In this document: positions 15,951-25,962 of the stretch, one piece after another
Numbering within the stretch: the stretch's first letter is position 1
Layout of the letters: every line of letters starts with the position of its first letter
From: CAWGCE01 sp964480915
GTDB lineage: Bacteria; Planctomycetota; Planctomycetia; Pirellulales; Pirellulaceae
NCBI GenBank assembly: GCA_964480915.1
Contig: CAYZRS010000012.1
Coordinates: 45,689 to 109,688, forward strand
Length of the DNA stretch: 64,000 nucleotides
Direction: 5' to 3'
Made by a program: the position numbers and the translations under genes
Notes under the pieces: generated by a model
What the model saw: only the letters and a program-made list of their open reading frames with translations
Database searches by the model: none
Told to the model about the DNA's origin: nothing

Positions 15951-17987
15951 ATGGCATTTAGCCTTTGGAATACGATTCAAGATAGCATTGGCGACAACAT
16001 CACTTCGCAGATCAGCGCGCTCCTAAAATCGGACAAGAATAAGACCCAATCCGGTCTCCAAGTCGCCATTCCCACCATCCTGAAAAACGTCATTTCGGCG
16101 ACCAAGACAGAGGATGGCGTGGCCATGCTGGAAAATGAGCTCGACCATCACGATGGCTCGCTGTTGAGCAGACTGAAAGATGTCGTCTCTCCTGAAATGG
16201 GTCGAACTTTTGCGCAAGACGGCACGCATTTGTTCGACTCGTTTTCTGGCGCCAATGCGACCCAGGCAACGGCCGCACTCAGCCGGGCCAGTGGACTGGG
16301 CGCTGGCGCATCACGCTCGATGTTGGGCATGATGACACCGATCGTCATGGGCGCCATCGCGAAGCATCGACATGCAGAACGGCTCGACTCCGCGCAATTG
16401 CTTTCCTGTCTGGACGACCAGCTAATCAACGTCGAACAGTCAATCAACAGTTTAGGCCAAGCCGCCATGCCAGCGACGACTGGTACGGCGACTACCGTCG
16501 GCCTGGCGACTGCGGCCGGTGGAGCAGCCATTGCCGGAATTGTTCCAGAAAAACTGAAGGCTTTGGTGAAGCAGTGCCATGACGAATTTGGCCCGGGTGA
16601 AGCGATTACGGAACAGGCATTGGCCCAGCGGCTGGGCATCCCCGCCGATGCGGCCGATCAATTGTTCCACGAACTTCGAGATCAGTCGAAAGTGAGTTCT
16701 GTGACGGGCGCCCTCACCGACGCACCGGCGATCGCCGACCGGCTGGTACAAAAAACGGCCGACGCTTTTACGACGGAGGAACGTGTTACGGCTCCACTGC
16801 TGGAATCTCGCTTGGGACTACGAAGACAAAGGGCGGAAGACCTGCTCGATGACCTCAAAGACCGCCAACTGGTGGGAACCACAGGAGCGTGGATCAAGCC
16901 GTCGGCGACTGGAACAACCGGCAGTTTGGTGGCCGCCGCGACAGCCGATCAGGTCTCGTCCGCTCGCAACGAGAACCAAGTTCAGTCGGCTCCTGCCGAC
17001 GGTGGAGGCCTAGGCTGGCTAATCGCACTGCTACTGCCACTTCTTCTTATCGGTGCGGTCGTGTGGGGACTGTACACCTGGAGTACCGGGCACGACAAAA
17101 GCGATCAAACGTCTGTCGCGTCTGCGGCAGGTACGTCCGACGGAACAACGATCGGCGAGTCGGCAACGACCACCAATGCTTCGGACCTGGAATCGCTCTC
17201 GGTCGAAGATGAAATCACCGTGTCCGATGCCGGCGATTCTCTTCGAGCAGCCGACGACAACGACACAATCGAGACTGTTGAAGCTGACGTGACCGACGCG
17301 ATGGGTGGCTCGAACGAAAACCACGGCATGATCGAAAGTAGCGAGACAGCGATCGAGCAACGGCCCCTGGCAGCTGACGACAGCCCGCAGGTGGCGGCAA
17401 CGACGGTCGACTCAATGAACGTAGCAACGAAAAAAACCACCATGGATGAGAGTGATTCGACAACGAACGTTCAGCACGACGATGCCGGCGACGATAGGTC
17501 ACACGACGACTCGGCTGAGCTGACCGCTGCGGTTGGTGCCAATGCGACGGCCGAGGAAGGCACATCATCAGAAATGAGCATCGGTTCCCACGAATCGCCC
17601 GGTCCGGAAAGGGCCATCGCAGCCGACGGCGTCGTGCAAGCATCGGCCGCCGTCTCGGCGTCTACCGTTGCGGACACCAGTTCTGAAGTCACCGAGGTCC
17701 TCCGGCAACTTACGAAGACCATAAATTCCATCGACGACGTCTCTGCGGCCAGAGATTCAATCCCCAAACTGACCCAGTGGACGGCCGAATTGAAGCAAAT
17801 CGCCAAAGATGCCGACCAATGGGACACGAGCATTCGCAGCTCGGTGGATCAACAACTGCGAAAATTGCTCCCAGCGCTCGGCGATTCGATCGACACGAAG
17901 TTGGGCAACAAATCGATCAGCCGCGTCATGCAGAAGCCGGTCGAAGGATTGTTGCAGACGATCGACCAACTGATTCCTAAGAACTAA
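15951..17987 (+). CDS. DUF937 (YidB-like) membrane protein with tandem winged-helix-like repeats
   Basis: 678 aa from ATG 15951; a TTG at 15945 lies closer to the GGGAG and would add two residues. Residues 1-150 are a DUF937 domain: helical, with LKSDKNKTQSGLQVAIPTIL and RSMLGMMTPIVMGAIAKH, as in YidB-like proteins. Residues about 200-245 and 250-298 are two related 45-residue units (ITEQALAQRLGI...LFHELRDQSKV and VTAPLLESRLGL...LLDDLKDRQLV), read as winged-helix-like. One TM segment (LGWLIALLLPLLLIGAVVWGLY) lies around 350-372. Then comes a 200-residue acidic Asp/Thr/Ser linker and a helical C-terminal domain of about 100 residues. Topology is probably N-in with the acidic part outside. Function unknown. 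Confidence 0.8.
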   Translation: MAFSLWNTIQDSIGDNITSQISALLKSDKNKTQSGLQVAIPTILKNVISATKTEDGVAMLENELDHHDGSLLSRLKDVVSPEMGRTFAQDGTHLFDSFSGANATQATAALSRASGLGAGASRSMLGMMTPIVMGAIAKHRHAERLDSAQLLSCLDDQLINVEQSINSLGQAAMPATTGTATTVGLATAAGGAAIAGIVPEKLKALVKQCHDEFGPGEAITEQALAQRLGIPADAADQLFHELRDQSKVSSVTGALTDAPAIADRLVQKTADAFTTEERVTAPLLESRLGLRRQRAEDLLDDLKDRQLVGTTGAWIKPSATGTTGSLVAAATADQVSSARNENQVQSAPADGGGLGWLIALLLPLLLIGAVVWGLYTWSTGHDKSDQTSVASAAGTSDGTTIGESATTTNASDLESLSVEDEITVSDAGDSLRAADDNDTIETVEADVTDAMGGSNENHGMIESSETAIEQRPLAADDSPQVAATTVDSMNVATKKTTMDESDSTTNVQHDDAGDDRSHDDSAELTAAVGANATAEEGTSSEMSIGSHESPGPERAIAADGVVQASAAVSASTVADTSSEVTEVLRQLTKTINSIDDVSAARDSIPKLTQWTAELKQIAKDADQWDTSIRSSVDQQLRKLLPALGDSIDTKLGNKSISRVMQKPVEGLLQTIDQLIPKN

Positions 17988-18084
17988 CCTCAGCTGAGCC
18001 AATCGCTCGCCTGAGGAGCACCGAGGCTACGATCGATCGCGATTGAGGGGTCGTGACGTTCGTTGCCTTATTCTGAAAGAAAGC

Positions 18085-18116
18085 CCTGCCGGCAATAAAC
18101 CGGCAGGTCTTTTTCT
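18085..18116 (+). terminator. Intrinsic terminator after the DUF937 gene
   Basis: CCTGCCGG (18085-18092) pairs perfectly with CCGGCAGG (18100-18107) around a 7-base loop and is followed by TCTTTTTCT. It lies about 100 bp after the stop, between two convergent genes; the reverse strand has only a weak U-tract. Confidence 0.8.
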
Positions 18117-18137
18117 GTGATTCTGCCGCAGCGATCA

Positions 18138-19598
18138 TCACGCGATCAAGTCATCGATGACTTTCGCTGGGTGATCAACGCCCGTCAGTTTTTGATCGAG
18201 GCCTTGGTGGCGGTACGTGAGCCGTTCATGGTCGAAACCGAGCAGCTTCAGCACCGTGGCATGAAAGTCATGGATGTGGATCGGATCTTTCACGATGTTG
18301 TAACTGAAATCGTCCGTCTCACCGTAGATCTGCCCCCCTTTGGTGCCTCCGCCGGCCATCCACATACTGAAGCAACGGGGATGGTGATCGCGACCGTAAT
18401 TTTCTTGGCTCAGCTGGCCCTGCGAATAGATCGTCCGGCCAAACTCGCCTCCCCAAATGATCAACGTGTCGTCAAAAAGCCCACGCTGCTTCAGATCTTC
18501 GATCAGACCATGACATGGTTGATCGACGTCCTTGCACTGATCGGGCAGACGACCGTTCACGTTCGCATGATGATCCCAGTTGTTGTGGTAGACCTGGACA
18601 AACCGCACACCTCGTTCGGCAAGACGCCTGGCCATTAAGACGGTGTTGGCAAACGTACCCGGTTTCTTGGCCTCTTCGCCGTAAAGCTTGTAGGTATGCT
18701 CTGGTTCTTGGCTCAAATCAGTCAACTCGGGGACGCTGGCCTGCATGCGGAAGGCCATTTCGTACTGCTTCATCCGAGTCTCTGTTTCTGGGTCGCCCAC
18801 TTGGTCGTGATGGAGTCGGTTGAGTTCATTGATGCCTTCGATCGTTTGCTGACGAATCGCGTCGTTCACACCGGGCGGGTTATTGATGTGGAGAATCGGA
18901 TCGACGCCGCTGCGGAAGCGGACCCCCGCGTACTGACCCGGCAAATAGCCGCTACCCCACAACCGTGACGAAATGGCCTGCTCCTGCTCTCGATTCGTCG
19001 GGATGGCAACCAACACCACAAACGCCGGCAGGTCTTCGTTCATCGTGCCGAGACCGTAGGATGACCAAGAACCGAGGCAGGGGCGACCGGAAATTTGGTT
19101 TCCCGTTTGCATCGCGGCGATCGCCGGTTCGTGATTGATTGCCTCGGTATGCAGACTGCGCATCCAACAGATATCATCCGCATTCTTGGCCAGCGCAGGC
19201 AGCATTTCCGTGTTCAGCCACATCCCGCACTCGCCCACCTGTTCGAATTTGTACTTTGACGGCGCAATGGGGAAGCGATCCTGGCCGCTGGTCATCGTCG
19301 TGAGCCGCTGCCCTTTGCGAATGGACTCGGGAAGATCCTTGTCGTACCAATCGGCCATCTTCGGTTTGTAGTCAAACAAGTCCATCTGCGAAGGGCCGCC
19401 GACCATATGAAGGTAGATGACTCGCTTCGCGGTGGGTGGAAACTGAGTCGGCACGGTGGCGCGGGCCGGTTTGCCTAACAGTGTCGCCAAGGCGGCTCCG
19501 CCAAGTAGATGCTTACCACTGGCAAGAAACTGGCGGCGTGTGGCAGCCGCATGGGCCAGCCATTGATCGATCTCTGCCTGCTGTTGTCGAGAACTCAT
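18138..19598 (-). CDS. DUF1501 protein, Tat-exported
   Basis: 486 aa. A twin-arginine signal is present at residues 21-45 (RRQFLASGKHLLGGAALATLLG, cleavage near ARA), preceded by a polar N-region as usual for these proteins. The mature part follows the DUF1501 pattern, which has an alkaline-phosphatase-like fold: VIYLHMVGGPSQMDLFDYKP at the start, MRSLHTEAINHEPA, RGVRFVQVYHNNWDHHAN, IIWGGEFGRT and YGRDHHPRCFSMWMAGGG. The metal-site-like His/Asp/Glu residues in these blocks are conserved. It lies 28 bp after the DUF1549/1553 gene; this pairing is abundant and diagnostic in Planctomycetes. The biochemical role is not established. Confidence 0.93.
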   Translation of the reverse strand: MSSRQQQAEIDQWLAHAAATRRQFLASGKHLLGGAALATLLGKPARATVPTQFPPTAKRVIYLHMVGGPSQMDLFDYKPKMADWYDKDLPESIRKGQRLTTMTSGQDRFPIAPSKYKFEQVGECGMWLNTEMLPALAKNADDICWMRSLHTEAINHEPAIAAMQTGNQISGRPCLGSWSSYGLGTMNEDLPAFVVLVAIPTNREQEQAISSRLWGSGYLPGQYAGVRFRSGVDPILHINNPPGVNDAIRQQTIEGINELNRLHHDQVGDPETETRMKQYEMAFRMQASVPELTDLSQEPEHTYKLYGEEAKKPGTFANTVLMARRLAERGVRFVQVYHNNWDHHANVNGRLPDQCKDVDQPCHGLIEDLKQRGLFDDTLIIWGGEFGRTIYSQGQLSQENYGRDHHPRCFSMWMAGGGTKGGQIYGETDDFSYNIVKDPIHIHDFHATVLKLLGFDHERLTYRHQGLDQKLTGVDHPAKVIDDLIA

Positions 19599-19626
19599 CG
19601 CTCACCTTTCGCCAGTCGGGCGATTT

Positions 19627-22600
19627 CTACTTTGTTAACGCTTCATCCAAGTTCAACAGCTGATTGCAGAGCATCGTCCAGGTTGCCAATTGTGCGGAAC
19701 GAATGTCATCTTCAATTTTCGATTCACCAACTTGGATGAGCTCGGCTGCCGCCTCTTCGTTTTCAGTGAAGTACGCCTCGAGTCGCTCTTTGCTGGCCAA
19801 GAGGACCTTTCGCTCGGGCTCGGTGAAAGGGCGACCGAGCACGAGACCGGCAGCTTCTGTTAACCGATCGTCATCCGATCGATCGATCGTCTTTTCGTCA
19901 TGCTCGAAGAGACGCTGAGCCAAGTTGCGAGCCGCTTCGACGAATTGCGTGTCGTTCAGTGTGATCAGCGCCTGGAGCGGAGTATTGGTCCGTTCGCGGC
20001 GGACCGTGCAGAGTTCACGGCTAGGCGCATTGAACGATTCGAACGTTGGATGAGGCGCCATTCGTTTCCAGAACGTGTACAGCGAACGGCGGTAAAGCGA
20101 CTCGCCCGTATCTTGTTTGTACTCGCGAGTGTCGCCGCCGGGCAATCCAACGATGTTCCAAATGTTATCGGGTTGGTAGGGCCGGACGCCGGGACCATAC
20201 ATTTTGGGAGACAACTGGCCACTCACCTGCAATGCATAATCGCGAATCATCTCCCCATCCATCCGGAACCGCGGGCCGCGTGACAAGAGGTCATTGTCAC
20301 GATCTCGCTCCAAATGATCGGGCGTTACTTTCGGCGATTGACGGTACGTGGCGCTCATGAGCATCAGCTTAAAAAGCCGCTTTACGTCCCAACCACTTTC
20401 GCGGAAATCGACAGCCAACCAATCCAACAGTTCCGGATGCGTGGGCGGTGCTCCCATCACGCCAAAGTCTTCCGGCGTTGCCACCAGACCTTTGCCGAAG
20501 AGCTCCTGCCAAAACCGATTGACTGTCACTCGCGCAAACAAAGGATGGGAAGGTTCAACGAGCCACTGCGCTAGCCCAAGTCGATTTGCGGGAGCACCCG
20601 CCGGTAGCGGAGGCAGGATCGCTGGCGTGTTGGCAGCGACCTTCTCACCTAACTGATCGTAAGCGCCTCGCATGAGAACGTGCGCCATCGCGGGTGAGTC
20701 CTTCTTCTCCTTCTGCACCAACGTCACTGGACTTCGGGCCCTAATCTGATCGATCTCTGCCTTCAGCTTTTCATGTTGTTTTGCGAGAGCGATAAACTGC
20801 GCATCTTGATGCATCAAAAAATAGGTGAACAGTTCATCCTGCTGCTGCAGGGTGAGCTCTGCGTAAACCGATCGCTGCGCTGTCTGCAGTACAACTTGGC
20901 GCGACACCTGAGCGACTTCTTCACCTGTGAGTAGGCGGTCATACAACCTGAAATCTTGAACGAATCCCCCTTCGAAGACATTGCCCTGAGTTCGCTGGCC
21001 AATCCGCAAATGGGCATCGTTGGTCGTTGTCGCGTCTTCTTTCAACGTCTCCGTCGCTGTTCGAGTCGGACGCGATTGTCCGTCAATGTACAGTCGCACG
21101 CCGGCCGCTTTACCAGAACCATCGTACGTTATGAACAGGTGCTGCCAGGCGTTCGGCGTCACGACGTTGCCCTTCGTCACAACCTTTAAAGCACTCTTGG
21201 GCCACGCATCAACAAGATGGAAGGCGTAAATCCCACCGTGGATGTACAGATCCCAACCACGAGACTTCTTTCCCTTCATACGACCAAAAACGGTCTTGCC
21301 ATTACTCGTTTTAGGAGGTCGCACCCATGCGCCGACACTGAACGGCTGGTCCCTTGCGATATTGGCCAGATCGCCCAAGTCAAACGTCGACTCTTTGGAT
21401 AGTTTGGCTGCCGGACCGACTGGACCCGACTCGCTCCACTCGAATTCACCGGTCGCCGAGGCGACGACGCTGGATTGGTCGCCTTCGCTGTTTGCGCTCG
21501 TTGCGCTCGTCAACAGCGCGTGCGCCACAAGAGCATCGTCCGCCGCACCGGTGGTCACCAATTGGGGCAACTTCGATTTTCGCCACTCGTGGTAGTCGAG
21601 CGGGGCCGAACGCCGGCGTTCTTCTAGCTCTGTTTCGAGCGCCGCAATTTCGCCCGGCAACTCTTCGTACCGCAGGGCGTCTTCTTCACTCGGTAACACC
21701 AATGCCGGCCCGCCACCCCTCTTCTCATTGCCGTCCAAGGCCGGTTGTGTCGTGTTGCGGAAGAAAGCGGCCAGCGAGTAGTAATCTTTCGCCGAGAGAG
21801 GGTCGAACTTGTGGTCGTGACACTGACAACAGTTCGTGGTCAGCCCCAAAAAGACCCAGCCAAAGGTTTGGACTCGATCGGCTGCGTAGATCGCCAAATT
21901 CTCCTCTTTGATGGTTCCTCCTTCGTTCGTCGTGATATTGCAGCGTTGGAATCCGGTGGCAATCAGTTGATCACGCGTAGGCTCTTCCAAAAGATCACCC
22001 GCAATCTGTTCCACAACAAACTGATCGAATGGCTGATTGGCATTGAAGGCGCGAATGACCCAATCGCGATAAGGCCAGATCTCACGGTAATTGTCAAAGT
22101 GCAGTCCATGCGTGTCGGCATACCTGGCCGCGTCAAGCCAGTAGCGCGCTCGATGCTCGCCCCAAGCGGTGGTCGCCATCAACCGGTCGATCCAATCCGA
22201 ACAGGCATCGTGACCGCGAGCCGAAAAGTCGCCAACGAATTCGGCGACGTCGTCCGGTGAAGGCGGCAGGCCGGTAACGTCCAGATGAAGCCTGCGAAAC
22301 AAACGTCGAGGATTCGCCTGAATGCTGGGAGTCATCCCGTTCGCTTCGAGCTTGGCAAGCACGAAATGGTCGATCGCATTGTTGGGCCAATCGTTTTCGG
22401 CAACTAGAGGCGGTGCTCTCTTTTGTGGAGCCATCAATGACCAATGCGGTTCGTATTTCGCGCCCTCGTCAATCCACTGTGTGAGCATCTCCTTCTGCTC
22501 ATCGGTGAGAGATTTGTGTGAACCGGGAGGTGGCATCAAGATGTCAGGATCGGTCGCATCGATCCTGGCCACCAATTCGCTGGCGGTCGCCTCCCCCGGG

Positions 22601-22836
22601 GTGATCGCCCCCATTTCAATTGCCGCGTCGCGTTCATCGAGCCGCAGGTCGGCCTCGCGAGACATCGCGTCCAAACCGTGGCACGCGAAACAATTTTCGG
22701 CAAGGATCGGCCGAATGTCACGGTTGTATTCGAGTGTCGACCGTTCGTTCTCAACGGCCAACGCCGAAGGAACGCCATCGATAAACGCCACGATAACCAG
22801 GAAAAAAACGGTCGGAAAAAGTTGTCTCGCACCCAT
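19627..22836 (-). CDS. PSCyt1 / DUF1549 / LamG / DUF1553 secreted cytochrome-like protein
   Basis: 1069 aa with a signal peptide (residues 5-27). PSCyt1: a c-type heme site C49-x-x-C52-H53 (CFACHG) with likely distal Met in ILMPP. DUF1549 (about 150-380): FRRLHLDVTGLPPSP, RYWLDAARYADTHG, and a second heme-like CCQCH at 336-340. A LamG/concanavalin-like domain (about 450-650: FSVGAWVRPP, WDLYIHGG, WQHLFITYDG, RLYIDG) is inserted before DUF1553 (about 750-1030: ANRLGLAQWLVEPSHPLFARVTVNRFWQELFGKGLV and RRSLYTFWKR). Family knowledge links such proteins to planctomycete-specific expansions, possibly in carbohydrate or sulfated polymer use, but this is unproven. It forms an operon with the DUF1501 gene. 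Confidence 0.93.
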   Translation of the reverse strand: MGARQLFPTVFFLVIVAFIDGVPSALAVENERSTLEYNRDIRPILAENCFACHGLDAMSREADLRLDERDAAIEMGAITPGEATASELVARIDATDPDILMPPPGSHKSLTDEQKEMLTQWIDEGAKYEPHWSLMAPQKRAPPLVAENDWPNNAIDHFVLAKLEANGMTPSIQANPRRLFRRLHLDVTGLPPSPDDVAEFVGDFSARGHDACSDWIDRLMATTAWGEHRARYWLDAARYADTHGLHFDNYREIWPYRDWVIRAFNANQPFDQFVVEQIAGDLLEEPTRDQLIATGFQRCNITTNEGGTIKEENLAIYAADRVQTFGWVFLGLTTNCCQCHDHKFDPLSAKDYYSLAAFFRNTTQPALDGNEKRGGGPALVLPSEEDALRYEELPGEIAALETELEERRRSAPLDYHEWRKSKLPQLVTTGAADDALVAHALLTSATSANSEGDQSSVVASATGEFEWSESGPVGPAAKLSKESTFDLGDLANIARDQPFSVGAWVRPPKTSNGKTVFGRMKGKKSRGWDLYIHGGIYAFHLVDAWPKSALKVVTKGNVVTPNAWQHLFITYDGSGKAAGVRLYIDGQSRPTRTATETLKEDATTTNDAHLRIGQRTQGNVFEGGFVQDFRLYDRLLTGEEVAQVSRQVVLQTAQRSVYAELTLQQQDELFTYFLMHQDAQFIALAKQHEKLKAEIDQIRARSPVTLVQKEKKDSPAMAHVLMRGAYDQLGEKVAANTPAILPPLPAGAPANRLGLAQWLVEPSHPLFARVTVNRFWQELFGKGLVATPEDFGVMGAPPTHPELLDWLAVDFRESGWDVKRLFKLMLMSATYRQSPKVTPDHLERDRDNDLLSRGPRFRMDGEMIRDYALQVSGQLSPKMYGPGVRPYQPDNIWNIVGLPGGDTREYKQDTGESLYRRSLYTFWKRMAPHPTFESFNAPSRELCTVRRERTNTPLQALITLNDTQFVEAARNLAQRLFEHDEKTIDRSDDDRLTEAAGLVLGRPFTEPERKVLLASKERLEAYFTENEEAAAELIQVGESKIEDDIRSAQLATWTMLCNQLLNLDEALTK

Positions 22837-22910
22837 GCTTCGATTCTAACCGAAGTTCAGCCGTCTTGGCAATTTTTGCCGGCGACCGAATGCCGGCGGC
22901 TCGGGAGCCC

Positions 22911-22942
22911 AAAAAAAACGGCCAGCCGAATTGGCTGGCCGT
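22911..22942 (-). terminator. Intrinsic terminator of nrdJ
   Basis: Read on the minus strand, a 10-bp perfect stem (ACGGCCAGCC / GGCTGGCCGT, plus-strand 22933-22942 and 22918-22927) with a 5-base loop is followed by a run of T (22911-22917). It starts about 30 bp after the nrdJ stop and shields the DUF1549 gene from nrdJ transcription. Confidence 0.88.
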
Positions 22943-22972
22943 TCTCGATTGACTGCCGTAATCAGCAGAAAC

Positions 22973-25852
22973 TTAAGAGCAACCCATGCTGCTACCGCAA
23001 TTGTGACACAAGTAACAATTTCCATTGCGGACGGTAATGGAACCGCAACCATCGCAGGCTGGCGCATCACCCTGAAGGCGAGCAAATTCTTGTTGTTGTT
23101 CACCAAAAACCGACTCGCCAACAGCGACACCGTTGTTCGCTTCACCATTGGTCGATGGTTTCGGCAAAACAGCGGCAGCAGAATTCTCTTCCTCTGAGCT
23201 GACTTCTTGGTAAGCGACGCCCAGTTGTTCTTCACGATAACCGGGAATGAACTGCATCCCTAACCAACGGAAGATGTAATCGACCACACTTTTCGCCATG
23301 CGAATGTCTGGATTCCGTGTCGGACCCATCGGCTCGAAACGGGAGTACGAGAACTTGTCGACCAAGTCGTACAACGGAACACCGTACTGGAGGCTGAGCG
23401 ACACCGAGGTGCCAAACGCGTCCATGACGCCGCCAATCGTACTACCTTCCTTGGCCATCGTGATGAAGACTTCGCCCGGCTGTCCGTTCTCGTACAAGCC
23501 ACACGTAATGTAACCCGTGTGACCCGAGATATCGAACTTGTGCGTCACCGACTGACGCGTATCGGGAAGTCGCTTGCGGCGAGGCCGATTGGCGATCGCC
23601 GCTTTGGCATCCGCCTTGTCCTCTTCGCTGGACGTGTTGAGTGGCTGACTTTGCTTCGAACCATCCCGATAGATGGCCAAAGCCTTCAGCCCCAACTCCC
23701 AGCCCCAGTAATAGGCGTCCGAAATATCATCCGGAGTCACATCGCTGGGCATATTCACCGTTTTCGAGATCGCTCCCGATAGGAACGGTTGAGCAGCCGC
23801 CATCATCGAGACGTGAGCTCGCCAATCGATACTCCGACTACCGTTCTGCGGTTCGAAGGCACAGTCGAACACCGGCAGGTGCTCTTCCTTCAAAGTTGGG
23901 CAACCTTCGATCGTGTCGTGCTCATTAATGAACGCGTTGATCTCGGCCACTTCTTCCGGCGTGTAACCCAAGTTTTCCAGAGCCAAGGGCACGGTCCCGT
24001 TGACGATCTTCAGCATCCCGCCACCGGCAAGTTGCTTATACTTCACCAACGCGATGTCCGGTTCGATCCCGGTCGTATCGCAATCCATCATGAAGCTGAT
24101 CGTACCGGTAGGAGCCAGTACTGTCGCTTGAGCATTGCGGAAACCATACTTGCGACCCTGACGCAAGACTTCGTCCCACAAGTTCTGAGCCGCTTCTTTC
24201 AGTTCAGCGGGCCCTTCTTCGTCAATGCTCGAAACCGCGTCACGATGCATCTTCATGACACGCAAAAACGGCTCTTCATTGTCACGGTAATCGGCAAACG
24301 GACCGACAACTGCCGCCATTTCCGAACTGGTTCGGAAGGCCGCACCGTGGAGCAACGCCGTCATGGCACCACAAATACCACGACCCGCATCCGAGTCATA
24401 CGCGTGACCACTCGACATGACCAAGCTACCCAGGTTGGAATAACCCAATCCGAGCGGACGGAAGCGATGGCTGTTCCCAGCGATCTGGTCGGTCGGATAG
24501 CTGGCGTGATCGACCAGAATTTCCTGAGCGATAAAGAACAAACGACAAGCCGACAAGAAACGTTCGGTTTCGAACGATCCATCTTCAGCGCGGAACTTCA
24601 TCAGGTTAATACTGGCCAAGTTGCAGGCCGTATCATCGAGGAACATGTATTCCGAGCACGGATTACTGGCGTTGATGCGGCCCGAGTTGGGACAGGTGTG
24701 CCAGCGATTAATCGTCGTGTCATACTGCACACCCGGATCACCACAGTGCCAAGCACATTCGGCCATCCGACCCAGCAACCACTTCGCTTTGTACTCTGGG
24801 CCTGTCCCCGAGTTCGTCACAAAACGGGTCGTCCATGAATCGTCGCGATCAACCGCTTTCATGAAGTCGTCCGTCAGACGAACCGATAGGTTGGCATTCT
24901 GGAAGAGGATTGAGCTGTAAGCTTCGCCATTGAAATTGGCTTCGTAGCCACCCTTTTCGATGAGGCAATGTGCCTTCTGCTCTTCCTTATGCTTGCATTC
25001 GATGAATTCAAGAATATCGGGATGCCAAACTTTGAGCGATTGCATCTTCGCCGCACGGCGAGTCTTCCCGCCCGATTTCACGACCGCTGCAATCTGATCG
25101 TAAACTCGCATGAAGGACAACGGACCCGAGGGGCGACCACCACCACTCATGCGTTCGCGTTGCGATCGAATCGTGGAAAGATCGGTTCCCGTACCGGAGC
25201 CGAACTTAAACAGCATCGCTTCGCTCGTGGCGAGCCGCATGATGTCTTCCATGTTGTCATCCACACTTTGGATGAAACAGGCCGAGCCCTGCGGGTACTC
25301 GTAAGGATTCTCTGGCTGTTCCACCAGATCGGTATCTGGGTTCCAACGCCAGTTGCACTTCGCGCCCGACACCCCGTACTGATGGTAAAGACCGACGTTG
25401 AACCAGACAGGCGAGTTGAAGGCACCGTGCTGGTGAAGGCAGAGCCACGTGAGATCGCGGTAAAATGTCTCGCCATCTTCGGCCGTCGCGAAATAGCCGT
25501 CCTCGATGCCCCAATCGGCAATCGTCCGCGTCACGCGATGAATGAGCTGCCGGACGCTGGTTTCTCGTTCTTCCGTACCTACTTCACCATAGAAGTACTT
25601 ACTTACAACAACGTTCGTCGCCAACTGACTCCAACTCGACGGCATCATGCAGTCGTTTTGCTCAAACAACGGCTGCCCGTTCTCGTCCTTAATCACTGCT
25701 GTTCGCGGTTCCCAATCGACCGTCTCAAACGGGTCTTTTACATCGCCCGGACAGAACTCGGCTGCGACCTTCAGGCCTGCTTTCAGCGTGGTCGTGGACG
25801 TAGCTTTGCTCTTCACTGCGGTTGCTCGTGAGCTGGCTGGAACTGTTGCCAT
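22973..25852 (-). CDS. nrdJ: Adenosylcobalamin-dependent ribonucleotide reductase (class II)
   Basis: 959 aa. Reduces ribonucleotides to deoxyribonucleotides using a B12-generated thiyl radical, independent of oxygen. The active-site block NPCSE gives N397, C399 and E401, with redox cysteines C192 (ACFIQSVDD) and C410 (DDTACNLASINL). The middle has the family blocks FKFGSGTGTDLS, SGGKTRRAAKM and ATVLAPTGTISFMMDCDTTGIEPD. The C-terminal part has a TSCPD-like domain (HTGYITCGLYENGQPGEVFI) and ends in a Cys-rich tail (CDGCG...CYLCHNCG) that probably binds zinc and relays electrons. The start has a near-perfect AGGAGGT five bases upstream (plus-strand 25857-25863). It has its own terminator and a complex leader (see 25963-26122). 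Confidence 0.97.
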   Translation of the reverse strand: MATVPASSRATAVKSKATSTTTLKAGLKVAAEFCPGDVKDPFETVDWEPRTAVIKDENGQPLFEQNDCMMPSSWSQLATNVVVSKYFYGEVGTEERETSVRQLIHRVTRTIADWGIEDGYFATAEDGETFYRDLTWLCLHQHGAFNSPVWFNVGLYHQYGVSGAKCNWRWNPDTDLVEQPENPYEYPQGSACFIQSVDDNMEDIMRLATSEAMLFKFGSGTGTDLSTIRSQRERMSGGGRPSGPLSFMRVYDQIAAVVKSGGKTRRAAKMQSLKVWHPDILEFIECKHKEEQKAHCLIEKGGYEANFNGEAYSSILFQNANLSVRLTDDFMKAVDRDDSWTTRFVTNSGTGPEYKAKWLLGRMAECAWHCGDPGVQYDTTINRWHTCPNSGRINASNPCSEYMFLDDTACNLASINLMKFRAEDGSFETERFLSACRLFFIAQEILVDHASYPTDQIAGNSHRFRPLGLGYSNLGSLVMSSGHAYDSDAGRGICGAMTALLHGAAFRTSSEMAAVVGPFADYRDNEEPFLRVMKMHRDAVSSIDEEGPAELKEAAQNLWDEVLRQGRKYGFRNAQATVLAPTGTISFMMDCDTTGIEPDIALVKYKQLAGGGMLKIVNGTVPLALENLGYTPEEVAEINAFINEHDTIEGCPTLKEEHLPVFDCAFEPQNGSRSIDWRAHVSMMAAAQPFLSGAISKTVNMPSDVTPDDISDAYYWGWELGLKALAIYRDGSKQSQPLNTSSEEDKADAKAAIANRPRRKRLPDTRQSVTHKFDISGHTGYITCGLYENGQPGEVFITMAKEGSTIGGVMDAFGTSVSLSLQYGVPLYDLVDKFSYSRFEPMGPTRNPDIRMAKSVVDYIFRWLGMQFIPGYREEQLGVAYQEVSSEEENSAAAVLPKPSTNGEANNGVAVGESVFGEQQQEFARLQGDAPACDGCGSITVRNGNCYLCHNCGSSMGCS

Positions 25853-25962
25853 GAATACCTCCTGTTATCTCGAAGTCTTCCACATCTTGCGGAAGCGCAC
25901 GCCGGCCAAAACGGTATACTAACGTACACTAAATCTCGGTGCTTACGCTTAAATAACTGCAC

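Noticed and set aside
23789..24838. 349-codon plus-strand frame inside nrdJ
   Set aside because: Antisense shadow of a highly conserved enzyme gene; no domain or ribosome site.
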